DNA of 64,000 nt from Spirochaetia bacterium UBA2205 (GTDB lineage: Bacteria; Spirochaetota; UBA4802; UB4802). The position numbers were made by a program, and so were the translations under genes. The DNA lies in contig DCUV01000041.1 of assembly GCA_002328585.1 (NCBI GenBank), positions 1 to 64,000 on the forward strand. The letters are read 5' to 3'. Below are positions 52,172 through 62,337 of this stretch, piece by piece. Numbering within the stretch: the first letter of the stretch is position 1; every line of letters begins with the position of its first letter. Under the pieces are notes generated by a model. The model was not told the DNA's origin, did no database searches, and saw nothing but the letters and a program-made list of their open reading frames with translations.

Positions 52172-55100
52172 ATGAAAAAAACATTGAAAATGCTTATTCC
52201 AGCAGTAATTGGTATATCCATGATCAGCATTGTTTTTGCTGCAGCCCTGGTCATTGAGAATAATGAAATAGAGCTTGTTATTGATTATGATGTTGAGAAA
52301 CCATATACTGAAATGGCATTGAGCTTTTCAACGGATATTTTTGTGCTCAGTGATGTTGAGTCAATGATGAAAGATGCCAATGACAAGCTCCATATAACGT
52401 TTAAACCTGATATAGAATATACCATAAAGCCACTTGATACACGCAGTTGTACTGTTGAGCTATACAATCCACAACCTGCCAATGAATATCATTTTACTAT
52501 TACAGTAAAAGGTTATGATAAAAAAGCTATAACCATAACCTGCAACAATAAAGAGATAGAGCAAGAGAGTGACTACTATTTCAGAACACCATTGTTGAAG
52601 GTTGTAGAGTACCGTCGTACCAGCCAGATGATAAATACCCCTATTGTACTGCAATTTAATTTTCCTGTTTCATTAGAGGTGCTAAAACAAAAATTATCTA
52701 TAGATCCCAAAATAAATGTAGCAGTAGACTATGATACGGATGATACAACAAAAAAAACAGTTATTGTGTATCCTGCAAATGAAAAGAAAGCTCAAAAGTA
52801 TACTCTCGCAATAGATAAGAGCATGGTGCCGGTTGGCGGTGTGCTTGGCATGGACTCGCATTTTTCATTTACCTATAACACCTTTTATCCATTGGAACTG
52901 ATGAAGGTTGAGTCTACCTATGGACGGAGTGGGTCGCTTTATCCTGATTATCCTGTAGAGTTTACTTTTAATAATGAGATTGCAATTCCGGAAGGTCATT
53001 TAGTTGGTGAGTATGTGACAGTAAGTCCCAATCCCGGCGGTGTGCAGGTCAGCGTGTATGGTGATACAGTATCGATTAGTGGTAATTTTATTGGCAAGGA
53101 ACGATATACAGTAACTATCGCCAAAAATATTCAGGATATTTATGGACAAACCCTGGATGAATCTATTGTTGAGGAGATTACCTTTGAGCATGCATTTTCG
53201 CACTTTTCATGCCCTGAAAGCTATATGCTGGTGGAAAGCTACATGGAAAAAATTATTCCAATGCATATGGTCAATGTTTCATCGTTTACCTGTAAATATT
53301 GTTCCCTTGCTGATGAAAAGGACATCAGAAAGTATCTGGAAAATCCTAAAGAATATTTTAAGGAATACGCTACCGTTAAACATTATACTGTCAACTGGTC
53401 ATGGGATGTTTATAAAACCGTTAAGTTTGATTTTTCAAAACTCCATGCCGCTAACCATGGATTTTTTGTGTATGAGATTACCCCTTCTATGGAAAATCCC
53501 TATAACAGTGCGTCTAACACATTTCATGGCGTTATGCAGTTTTCGGATATTGGGGTTACGGTAAAAAAAACTAAACATAATGTTTTTGTCCATGTACGCA
53601 GTTTGCTTCATAACACGCCTTTACAAAATGCCTCTGTGTATTGCACAGGCGACAGCCCCGTTGGTAAAACTGACAAAAAAGGTGTGGTAATAATAAAAAA
53701 CACAGGGTGCACTTTGTATGCAATAAAGCATGGGCAGAGCGTTTTTTACTATAGCATGGGCAATAGTTCATATTACGACGAAGACTATAGCAATTCTACG
53801 ATACGGCTTCCTGAAAAATATTATGGCTCAAGTTACTCTATAGATAAACCTCAGATGCACCTTTTTACCGACCGCTATCTTTATAAACCAGGTGAGATAG
53901 TTCATGTTAAAGGGATTTTCAGATACAGAAACAATGACCGGTGGAGTTTATATCCACCGTTATCTCCTGTAAAAGATATTGTTGTCACAGTGTATAATTC
54001 TCGTGACGAGGAGATTGAATCATACACAAAGCCACTATCGCAAACAGGTGGGGTACAGTGGGAAATACCAATAAAGGGTAACTATCCTACAGGATACTAT
54101 CGCATTGATGTTACGACCAAAAATAAAGATTATACGTTTGACAATAGCATTACTTTTCAGGTTGAGGAGTTTAAGCCTGCAAAAGCCGAGATGAAGATTA
54201 TTCCCGGAAAATTACAATATCATTGGGGTGAGCTGCTTGCAATGGATGTGTTTGGATGGTACCTGTTTGGCGCGCCGGTTAACAATGATGTTGAATATAC
54301 GGTTTCGTTAACACCGGTTGTATACAGAAGTGAAACATATACAGATTATTCGTTTTCTACACAGTTGTACTACTACGATGAATATGATGAGTACAACCCG
54401 GCAGCAACTACTATCGCTACGGGCAAGGCAAAGGTAAATGAAAAAGGGATTGCGAAGGTATTTGTTCCCCTTAAGGCAATGGTAAATGTTCCCAATGCTG
54501 ATATTGTTATAACTGCAAAGACCTACCTTTCTGATGATTCACCGGTGTTTGGAGCAAAGGCGGGATTACAGGTGTTTGAGCCGGTTCATGTTGGTATACG
54601 GGTGCCACGCTATTTTAATTATAACGACACCCCTGTAACAGTACAGCTGATAGCCTTAAACAGCAGTGATAAAGTGGTTGAAGGCAATACTGTCAAGCTT
54701 GTGGTGAAAAAGCATGAGTGGAAATCATTTCAGATTGCCGGTGTCAATGGCAGATTGCAGTGGGAATATAAAAATATAGCGACAGATGTATATGCACAGA
54801 ATTATGTCATCGGCAAAAAGGAGGTAACAGTAGCAATAAATAATCCTGGCTATTACACAGCCGAAGTGTATGATAGTTCCGGCAAACGAAAATTTGCAGT
54901 GGAGAGTTTTTACATCATAGGGAAGGGTGAGGCTGGATGGCGCGTCAATGATGATGAATCGGTTGATGTTGAAACCGATAAAAGCAGTTACAATGTTGGT
55001 GATACTGCAATGCTGCTTGTTAAAAATCCCTTTGAAAAGGCGTCTGCCATGGTAACGGTTGAGCGTGAGAAATTTTTTGACTATTTTGAAGTTCCTGCCA

Positions 55101-57724
55101 CTACCAGCATTGTCATGATACCAATAAAAATAACCGAGGAACATATACCCAATATATATGTCAGCGTTATGGTATATACACCGAGGACAGGTTTTAATAA
55201 CGTAAAAAATGGAGATGATTTAGCAAAACCAAAATGCTACATAGGATATGCCAGTATAAAGGTTGTTCCCCGCGAAAAAAAATTACAGGTTAAGGTAAAA
55301 TCAGATAAAAAGCAATACAAACCTGGCGAAGAGACAACCATAGAGATAAACGTAACTAATTTTAAGGGACAGCCAATTAATGGAGAAGCAACCATTTCAG
55401 TAGCCGACCGCGGTGTTCTTAACCTTGTTAATTACACACTACCCAATCCACTTAACTTTTTTTATGCTCCACGCAGCCTTGCTGTTACAACATTTGATGT
55501 GAGACAGATTATTCTGGGGCAACGATATATAAAAGAAAAAGGCGAGCTCATTGGTGGTGATGGCGGCATTGCCTCAATGGGGATGATTGTACCGCGAGCA
55601 GATATACGGTTTAGCGCTTATTACAATGCAACAGTTAAGGTAGAAAAGGGAGTAGCACGGATAAAATTTAAGCTGCCTGATAACCTTACAAGCTTTAAAT
55701 CAATGGTGGTTGTGCATACAAACGATTCACGGTTTGGCTATGGGGAAACAACATTTGAGGTTAAAACCCCGTTAATGGTACTGCCAACATTTCCGCGTTT
55801 TGCCCGTGTTGGTGATGCGTTTGATGCTGGTGCCCTTGTATTTAACTATTCAGGTACAAAACAAAAAATAACAGTAAGCATGGAGCTTTCTGGAGGTATG
55901 AAATGCAAGGATGGAAAATTGAGCAGCATCAAAGAGATTGATCTTAACAATGGTAAGTCTACTGAGCTTACCTTCCCTATTGTTGTTGATAATGTCAATA
56001 CATCAACTTTTGTCATTAAGGCAAAGGCTGGAAAATATACCGATGGGATAAAAGACAGTATCACAATAAAGTCTCCCAACATCTATGAAACGGTTGCACA
56101 GTATGGAAGGATTACCAAACGGGAGGAGAGTGCTAAACATACTATCGATATTTCGCACAATATCATTCCGTATGTTTCAGCAATCAATGTTTTTGTTTCG
56201 CCATCTGCATTTTCCGAGTTAAAAGGAAGCCTTGATTATCTTGTAGAATATCCCTATGGCTGTCTGGAGCAGAAGGCTTCCAGGATATTGCCGCTTATTT
56301 TAGGTGAGGATATTATTATTCAAAGAAATTTACTGAAGATAAAGTCAAAAGAGGATTTAAAAAATACTGTCGCAACGATATTAAAAGAATTTCCAGGCTA
56401 TTTTAAAAATGATGGTTTTTCATACTGGCAGGACAGCTCATATACCAGTAGCTATCTAACAGTATATGCTACCTTTATTATGACAATGGCAAAAAAACAT
56501 GGGTACACCGTAGATGCAGTAACCTTTGACAAAGCGTTAGCAACCGTTAAACGCTTCGCAGCAAAGGGGGCTATTTTCAGCAATGAGGAAAGCTTTTTTT
56601 CAAACTACTATAAGTATTTAACATTGAGCTTTGCCCATTATGTTGCCGCACTCAATGGCGTTACCAGCGAAAATCAGCTTAAACTTGTTTACAGCGTGAT
56701 GAACAGCAAATACACGGATATGATAGCAGGCTATGCATATCTGTTAAAAGCTGTAGCGTTGTATCCTGATTCCAATTTTAAACAGTCAATGACCAAAATG
56801 ATAGCGCAAAAATTCTTTTCGGCGATGCGTACTGAATCAGGCTATGTTTATTTTAAAGACGTAAGCGATTGGGGTTATTTTTATTATGATGATGTTATTG
56901 CCACTTCGCTCATTTTGCAGTCGTTGCTGGAAACAGGGGTGCCATTTGATAATGATTATAAGGTGGTCAATTATCTGCTGAAACAACGAAAAGGATATGC
57001 ATGGCTCAATACGCATGAAAATGCTGTTGTTTGGTGGGCACTCAACACTTATTTCAAAAAATATGAAAAGGAAAAACCTGATTTTGCGGTAAAGGTATTA
57101 TTTAATGCCAGAGAATTGCTCAATGCATTGATTACCGACACCAGTACAACCTATTCAGGATTGTATGCAATTACCCCTCAGGATATTGGCTCACGGAGTT
57201 TGCAGCTTTCAAAGAAGGGGGGAGGTATTCTATACTATACTTTTCGATATAACTATATTCCTGTGTACGACAAAATGACATCAAAGAATATGGGCTTTTT
57301 AATAACGAAGCGTTTTAAGGATGTGAAAACCGACAATGAGGTAACAGCATTTAAAAAAGGTGCAGAGTATCTGGTTGAAATAGAGGTGTACACGCCAAAA
57401 GAACGGGGGATTACTGTTCTAGATGATCAGTTGCCTGCAGGATTTGAGCCGGTGAATATTACCTTTGCCACTGAAGAAAAAATGACAATGGAAAAAGGAA
57501 ATGGTTACTATGCAGATTGGGGCACATTCAATCACTATGAACAGTATAACGACAGGGTTGTATACTATGCTGACTTTATGCATACTGGCAATCACACTGT
57601 TGTATATAAGGTGAGGGCAACCAATTCGGGGATATTTAAGCTGCCGGCATGCAAGGTGGAGGAGATGTACAATCCCGAGGTGTTTGGCATTATGTATTAT
57701 ACCAACGCTGTTCAGGTGCAATGA
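52172..57724 (+). CDS. Bacterial alpha-2-macroglobulin
   Basis: 1850 residues. AAGGAG before ATG 52172; signal sequence (MLIPAVIGISMISIVFAAA). Many beta-sandwich MG domains, a bait-like region, and the thioester motif YPYGCLEQKASRILP with Cys1364-Leu-Glu-Gln1367, so covalent protease trapping is retained. After it come the alpha/alpha-toroid thioester domain and terminal MG domain. No lipobox was seen, so probably periplasmic and soluble or signal-anchored. The stop overlaps the PBP1C start; the two genes are a known recurrent pair (periplasmic defence plus cell-wall repair). Confidence 0.93.
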   Translation: MKKTLKMLIPAVIGISMISIVFAAALVIENNEIELVIDYDVEKPYTEMALSFSTDIFVLSDVESMMKDANDKLHITFKPDIEYTIKPLDTRSCTVELYNPQPANEYHFTITVKGYDKKAITITCNNKEIEQESDYYFRTPLLKVVEYRRTSQMINTPIVLQFNFPVSLEVLKQKLSIDPKINVAVDYDTDDTTKKTVIVYPANEKKAQKYTLAIDKSMVPVGGVLGMDSHFSFTYNTFYPLELMKVESTYGRSGSLYPDYPVEFTFNNEIAIPEGHLVGEYVTVSPNPGGVQVSVYGDTVSISGNFIGKERYTVTIAKNIQDIYGQTLDESIVEEITFEHAFSHFSCPESYMLVESYMEKIIPMHMVNVSSFTCKYCSLADEKDIRKYLENPKEYFKEYATVKHYTVNWSWDVYKTVKFDFSKLHAANHGFFVYEITPSMENPYNSASNTFHGVMQFSDIGVTVKKTKHNVFVHVRSLLHNTPLQNASVYCTGDSPVGKTDKKGVVIIKNTGCTLYAIKHGQSVFYYSMGNSSYYDEDYSNSTIRLPEKYYGSSYSIDKPQMHLFTDRYLYKPGEIVHVKGIFRYRNNDRWSLYPPLSPVKDIVVTVYNSRDEEIESYTKPLSQTGGVQWEIPIKGNYPTGYYRIDVTTKNKDYTFDNSITFQVEEFKPAKAEMKIIPGKLQYHWGELLAMDVFGWYLFGAPVNNDVEYTVSLTPVVYRSETYTDYSFSTQLYYYDEYDEYNPAATTIATGKAKVNEKGIAKVFVPLKAMVNVPNADIVITAKTYLSDDSPVFGAKAGLQVFEPVHVGIRVPRYFNYNDTPVTVQLIALNSSDKVVEGNTVKLVVKKHEWKSFQIAGVNGRLQWEYKNIATDVYAQNYVIGKKEVTVAINNPGYYTAEVYDSSGKRKFAVESFYIIGKGEAGWRVNDDESVDVETDKSSYNVGDTAMLLVKNPFEKASAMVTVEREKFFDYFEVPATTSIVMIPIKITEEHIPNIYVSVMVYTPRTGFNNVKNGDDLAKPKCYIGYASIKVVPREKKLQVKVKSDKKQYKPGEETTIEINVTNFKGQPINGEATISVADRGVLNLVNYTLPNPLNFFYAPRSLAVTTFDVRQIILGQRYIKEKGELIGGDGGIASMGMIVPRADIRFSAYYNATVKVEKGVARIKFKLPDNLTSFKSMVVVHTNDSRFGYGETTFEVKTPLMVLPTFPRFARVGDAFDAGALVFNYSGTKQKITVSMELSGGMKCKDGKLSSIKEIDLNNGKSTELTFPIVVDNVNTSTFVIKAKAGKYTDGIKDSITIKSPNIYETVAQYGRITKREESAKHTIDISHNIIPYVSAINVFVSPSAFSELKGSLDYLVEYPYGCLEQKASRILPLILGEDIIIQRNLLKIKSKEDLKNTVATILKEFPGYFKNDGFSYWQDSSYTSSYLTVYATFIMTMAKKHGYTVDAVTFDKALATVKRFAAKGAIFSNEESFFSNYYKYLTLSFAHYVAALNGVTSENQLKLVYSVMNSKYTDMIAGYAYLLKAVALYPDSNFKQSMTKMIAQKFFSAMRTESGYVYFKDVSDWGYFYYDDVIATSLILQSLLETGVPFDNDYKVVNYLLKQRKGYAWLNTHENAVVWWALNTYFKKYEKEKPDFAVKVLFNARELLNALITDTSTTYSGLYAITPQDIGSRSLQLSKKGGGILYYTFRYNYIPVYDKMTSKNMGFLITKRFKDVKTDNEVTAFKKGAEYLVEIEVYTPKERGITVLDDQLPAGFEPVNITFATEEKMTMEKGNGYYADWGTFNHYEQYNDRVVYYADFMHTGNHTVVYKVRATNSGIFKLPACKVEEMYNPEVFGIMYYTNAVQVQ

Positions 57725-60012
57725 TAGCTATGAAGCCGTTGCTGACTCCGGCATGCAGGCACCGCATAAAAAAAATAATAAAGATAAGTAGCGGCATTAT
57801 TATTTTGGCGATAGTTATCTATATAGTGTTTCCCTATAAAAAAGGTTACCTTGCGTCGTCCAATAAAGTTCCTGTTGTTATCTATGACAGGAATGGGACA
57901 GTCCTTATGGAGGTAGCAAAAGGCAAAAGTGGTTTGTGCCAGGCTATCAGTATACAACAACTTCCCGAGGATTTTATTTCATTACTTTTATTTTCCGAGG
58001 ACAGGAGTTTTTACCACCATTGGGGTATATCGTTAAAGAGCATAGCACGAGCACTGTATCAAAATTGTAAAGCTATGCGCATTGTTTCCGGAGGCTCCAC
58101 CATCACCCAGCAGGTTGTAAAATCAAAAAAAGAGATACTGCGCAATACGGTATTAACAAAAATGCTGGAGTTGATTGAGGCGGTACGTATGGAGCTTCAT
58201 TTTAGCAAGGAAGATATTCTGCAGGGGTACATCAATGAGGTGTATTTAGGGAATAACATCTATGGCTTTGAAAAGGCAGCCCAGATATATTTTGGTAAAC
58301 ATATAAAGGAATGCAATCTGCTGGAGGTTGGATTTTTAATTGCGATAGTAAAAGCACCGGAACGATATAATCCATATCAAAATCCTGAAAAGGTGGTTCA
58401 AAGTGCAAAGAAGCTTTTGCGCAATGCCTGTCAGCTGGGCTATATAAAAATTTCTCCCTTTGAACTGGAGGTTTATACTAATAGCAGGATTGCATTGCAG
58501 TATAATGAAAAGAAGGTTATTGCTCCATTATTCTGCCTGTATGCATTATCACAGGCTCGCAGCTTATTTCCGAATAAGGATATCACGCATATCTATACCA
58601 CGCTGGATTCAAGCATATATAGCAATGTACTAACAGTAATGCAAAATTCAATGACAATGCTAAAGGATAAAAATGCGCTACATGCTGCTCTGGTGATGAT
58701 TGACAATACAACCATGGAGATTGTTGCCATGATTGGCAGTGTTGATTTTTTTGACTATAATAAAGGGCAGGTGGATGCTACTCTTATAAAGCGTCAGGCT
58801 GCATCCACCATGAAGCCCTTTGCATATGCTCTGGCTCTTGAAACAGGCATCTTCCATACATCAAGTATTGTGCCGGATGTGTATACGCAATTTCCCTCTA
58901 AGGTTGGAAACTATATCCCCAAAAATTTTAGTGATTCCTATCACGGCCCGGTACGATTTGCAAAGGCGCTGGGTTGCTCATATAACATACCTGCTGTATA
59001 TGTGGTAAGTAAGGTAGGGCTTGTTTCTTATTATAATCTTTTAAAAAAGATAGGTTTTGATTCAGTAACACGGTCGCCATCGTACTATGGACTGGGTTTG
59101 GTTCTGGGCAATGCTGATGTCAGCCTGCTGGAACTTGCAAATGCCTATACGGTTTTTCCACGGCAGGGATTATTTTCAAAAACTATCGCCATAAAAAAAA
59201 TAAGGGATGCGCATGGTAAGGGATATACAGTGCAGCCTGCCGGTAGCGCAAGGGTTTTAAAGCAACAAACATGCTATTTGATGTCGCATATATTATCCGA
59301 ATATAAATATAAAGTTGATGCCTTTGGATTGTGCTCATCCATTAATTTTCCCTTCCCCTTTGCAGTGAAGACTGGCACATCAAAAGATTTCAAAGATAAT
59401 TTTATTGCAGGCTACAACACGCAGTATACCTTTGCGGTGTGGGTTGGCAATTTATACAATGAGTCACTGTGTGATCTTCCGGCGGTATCGGGAGCTGGCA
59501 TTGTTTTAAAGGATGTGCTGCTGTATCTATGGAATGCAGGGTATCCATTTGCAAGGTTTACCATGCCTAAAAATATAAAAAAAGTAAAAATATGTACACT
59601 GTCCGGAATGATTGCCGATACCTATTGCCCTGATAGCGACTATGAGCTGTATTCCGGCAATAACCAGCCTTGCAGTAAATGCACCTGGCACCAAAAAAAA
59701 TCAACAATTGTACCATCACAGTTTAAGGAATGGGCTAAGAATAAAAATTATAATGTTGCTCATGACGCTTTTTTGCACATTATTTTTCCCGGGGATGGTG
59801 TGGTATTTAAAATAGAAAAAACAGTCCGAAAAAATTTACAGGCTATACCGTTGAAGGCAACCGCTAATAGCAACAATATTAAATGGTATGTTGATAACCT
59901 GTATATAGGAGAAGGCAGTGAACGTGTGTGGCAGTTAACAGCAGGGCATCATGTTATTAGCGCACAAGCTGGCAACCAGAAAGATGTTGTAAAGATCACT
60001 GTACTGGAATAA
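57721..60012 (+). CDS. pbpC: Penicillin-binding protein 1C
   Basis: 763 residues from ATG 57721 (overlap ATGA with the macroglobulin stop; ATG 57730 is an alternative). One membrane anchor (SSGIIILAIVIYIVFPY). GT51: LFSEDRSFYHHWGIS with catalytic Glu93, GGSTITQQVVK, GYINEVYLGNNIYGF. Transpeptidase: S362-T-M-K365 in AASTMKPFAY, SYN in GCSYNIPAV, KTG at 550-552 in FAVKTGTSKDF. C-terminal BiPBP_C-like beta domain. Polymerises and cross-links peptidoglycan. Co-transcribed with the macroglobulin. Confidence 0.94.
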   Translation: MIAMKPLLTPACRHRIKKIIKISSGIIILAIVIYIVFPYKKGYLASSNKVPVVIYDRNGTVLMEVAKGKSGLCQAISIQQLPEDFISLLLFSEDRSFYHHWGISLKSIARALYQNCKAMRIVSGGSTITQQVVKSKKEILRNTVLTKMLELIEAVRMELHFSKEDILQGYINEVYLGNNIYGFEKAAQIYFGKHIKECNLLEVGFLIAIVKAPERYNPYQNPEKVVQSAKKLLRNACQLGYIKISPFELEVYTNSRIALQYNEKKVIAPLFCLYALSQARSLFPNKDITHIYTTLDSSIYSNVLTVMQNSMTMLKDKNALHAALVMIDNTTMEIVAMIGSVDFFDYNKGQVDATLIKRQAASTMKPFAYALALETGIFHTSSIVPDVYTQFPSKVGNYIPKNFSDSYHGPVRFAKALGCSYNIPAVYVVSKVGLVSYYNLLKKIGFDSVTRSPSYYGLGLVLGNADVSLLELANAYTVFPRQGLFSKTIAIKKIRDAHGKGYTVQPAGSARVLKQQTCYLMSHILSEYKYKVDAFGLCSSINFPFPFAVKTGTSKDFKDNFIAGYNTQYTFAVWVGNLYNESLCDLPAVSGAGIVLKDVLLYLWNAGYPFARFTMPKNIKKVKICTLSGMIADTYCPDSDYELYSGNNQPCSKCTWHQKKSTIVPSQFKEWAKNKNYNVAHDAFLHIIFPGDGVVFKIEKTVRKNLQAIPLKATANSNNIKWYVDNLYIGEGSERVWQLTAGHHVISAQAGNQKDVVKITVLE

Positions 60013-60134
60013 TACTCATAAATTCAATATGTCAGTAGTATTTTAAACCAATACAATGCGATATCAACGGCTATCTTTTAAAAATTACGTTCTGGCATAT
60101 ACTGAATATAACCATATAAAAAAATAAAAATAAT

Positions 60135-60166
60135 TGCCATACAATAACATATTGTTATACATGGCA
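60135..60166. promoter_or_regulatory. 32-bp imperfect dyad upstream of ADP-forming CoA ligase
   Basis: Outer arms TGCCAT (60135) and ATGGCA (60161) and inner arms ATAAC and GTTAT are nearly symmetric about ATATT. It sits 34 bases before ATG 60201, a likely operator position. No regulator gene is adjacent. Confidence 0.55.
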
Positions 60167-60200
60167 TAAATAGAAAAAATATACAAAATGGAGTGATACG

Positions 60201-62294
60201 ATGATGCATAAACTGTTTTACCCTGATTCCGTTGCTATTGTAGGTTTATCTTCGCGTCCAAACAATATTCCACGGCTTACCCTTGAAAATACCTTGCGAT
60301 GGGGTTATAGTGGAAGAATTTTTGGAGTTAATCCAAAAAGTGATGATGAGCAGGTTGATGGTATCAGAATGTATAAATCCATAGGAGCCTTGCCTGAAAT
60401 TCCTGATCTGGTGTATGCACTGGTTCCGGCTAAATTTGTTCCAGGTATTGTTGAAGAATGTGGTCAAAAAGGTGTACAGTGGATGGCAATCCCCAGCGGT
60501 GGATTTTCTGAATACAGCGAAGAAGGCAATATGCTTGCACAGCAAACTGTCGCCAATGCACAAAAATATGGGATTAAATTTGTCGGTCCAAATGGTTTAA
60601 CAGTAGCTAATGTTGAAAATGGATTATGTCTGCCCTTTGTACCAATACTAAGACCTGCATTTGGTGGAATGTCCATTATATCGCAGAGTGGCGGTGTAAT
60701 ACTAACAATGTGGAACGTTATCATAGATGAAAATATTGGTGTCGGTAAGGTTGCAAGCATAGGTAATAAGTTAAACTTAGATGAAGTTGATTTTTTAGAG
60801 TATTTTGGCAATGATCCTGCAACGTCCATTATATGCATGTACCTGGAAAGTATCACCAGAGGTGCTGATTTAATTAAAGTTGCAGAAAAGATTGATAAAC
60901 CAATAGTTGTATATAAGGCAAACACAACGCAGATAGGGAAGAAGGCGGCAATGAGTCATACTGCTGCAATGAGTAATGATGAAGAAATAATCAACATGGC
61001 ATTTGAAAAGGCTGGTATTATACGGATTCATAATTACCATGATTTTTTTGCTGTAGCTAAAGCATTTAAACTTCCTCCAATGCATGGAAAGCGGATTATG
61101 GTCATGAGCCCTGCAGGTGGTTTTAGTGTTATTACCGCTGATCTATGCGAGAATGCCGGATTTGAATTTGCTGATCCAGGGAAGAATTTTTATCAGGGTT
61201 TGCAAGAATTTTCAAATGCTGGCGTTATACAATTTTCCAATCCTTTAGATATGGGCGACATCTATGACCCTGCCTTTACCACCCATGTTGTGTATTCGGT
61301 TATGCACAATGGTAATGTTGATGGTGCTATGTATCTAAGCCAGCGTCCACAGATGCCCGACAGAAAAAATGTCTTTTCGCAGATGTTTTTATCAGACCTT
61401 TCCAAAGAAGCATGGGGTGCAATTGTTTCTTCGGGAAAACCGCTTGCAATTTGCCTGTTAGGAATGGCAGAATTAATGGCACAGATAAAACGTTCGGTGA
61501 ATTTTCCAATATTTAACAGTGCTGAGGAGATGGTGCGTGCCATGGCATTCCAGATGAAATACTGGATGCGACGGTTAAACCATCAACAGCAAGAACCATG
61601 TACACTGAGTCTTGATACAGCGTTACAATGGATAAAAAATAACAATGGCGATATTGGTGAAGATGCCATGGAACTGCTTGAGTCAATTGCTATTCCCGTG
61701 CCACAGTCAGGGATAGCAAAGTCGGAAAAAGAAGCGGTAACAATAGCAAAACAACTTGGCTACCCTGTTGTATGCAAGGTCATTTCCCGTGATATTTTAC
61801 ACAAGTCAGATGTTGGCGGGGTGATAGTTAATGTTAATGGAGATGACGCTGTAAAGCAGGCATATGCAACAATACAATCCAATGTACTATCGCACAAACC
61901 TGATGCGCACATTGAGGGTATACGCATTTCAACAATGGCACCTGATGGAGTGGATATGTTTGTGGGGAGCAAATACGATCTTTCATTTGGACAGGTTATT
62001 ATATTTGGGTTGGGTGGCATATATGTTGAGGTATTCAAGGATATAGCCTATTGTTTATGTCCAGCTACAAAGGATGAAATTAAGCAAAAGCTTACTTCAT
62101 TAAAATCGTATCCACTGCTCAAAGGTGCACGTGGTAAAGATGCATTGGATGTTGATGCCTATGTTGACATTATATGGAAGATATCACATATTTTAGCCAG
62201 TGCACCCCATATTAAAGAGCTGGATCTTAATCCGGTACGAGTGTTTGATAAAGGCTGTCAGGTTTTAGATGTGAGGATGCGAATAGTTCATTAA
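60201..62294 (+). CDS. ADP-forming acyl-CoA ligase (fused alpha and beta)
   Basis: 697 residues. CoA-binding domain (FYPDSVAIVGLSSRPNNIPR), ligase domains with the phospho-His in MSHTAAMSNDEE, then C-terminal ATP-grasp (GYPVVCKVISRDILHKSDVG, IFGLGGIYVEVFKDIAY, LDLNPVRVF). It converts acyl-CoA plus ADP and Pi to acid and ATP, giving substrate-level ATP from beta-oxidation products. GGAGTG precedes ATG 60201; ATGATG, so the second ATG (60204) is equally good. Dyad upstream. Monocistronic. Confidence 0.92.
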   Translation: MMHKLFYPDSVAIVGLSSRPNNIPRLTLENTLRWGYSGRIFGVNPKSDDEQVDGIRMYKSIGALPEIPDLVYALVPAKFVPGIVEECGQKGVQWMAIPSGGFSEYSEEGNMLAQQTVANAQKYGIKFVGPNGLTVANVENGLCLPFVPILRPAFGGMSIISQSGGVILTMWNVIIDENIGVGKVASIGNKLNLDEVDFLEYFGNDPATSIICMYLESITRGADLIKVAEKIDKPIVVYKANTTQIGKKAAMSHTAAMSNDEEIINMAFEKAGIIRIHNYHDFFAVAKAFKLPPMHGKRIMVMSPAGGFSVITADLCENAGFEFADPGKNFYQGLQEFSNAGVIQFSNPLDMGDIYDPAFTTHVVYSVMHNGNVDGAMYLSQRPQMPDRKNVFSQMFLSDLSKEAWGAIVSSGKPLAICLLGMAELMAQIKRSVNFPIFNSAEEMVRAMAFQMKYWMRRLNHQQQEPCTLSLDTALQWIKNNNGDIGEDAMELLESIAIPVPQSGIAKSEKEAVTIAKQLGYPVVCKVISRDILHKSDVGGVIVNVNGDDAVKQAYATIQSNVLSHKPDAHIEGIRISTMAPDGVDMFVGSKYDLSFGQVIIFGLGGIYVEVFKDIAYCLCPATKDEIKQKLTSLKSYPLLKGARGKDALDVDAYVDIIWKISHILASAPHIKELDLNPVRVFDKGCQVLDVRMRIVH

Positions 62295-62337
62295 ATTTTA
62301 ATTTGCAGGTTGTTGCAGCACTGCTATACTTGTGGCT

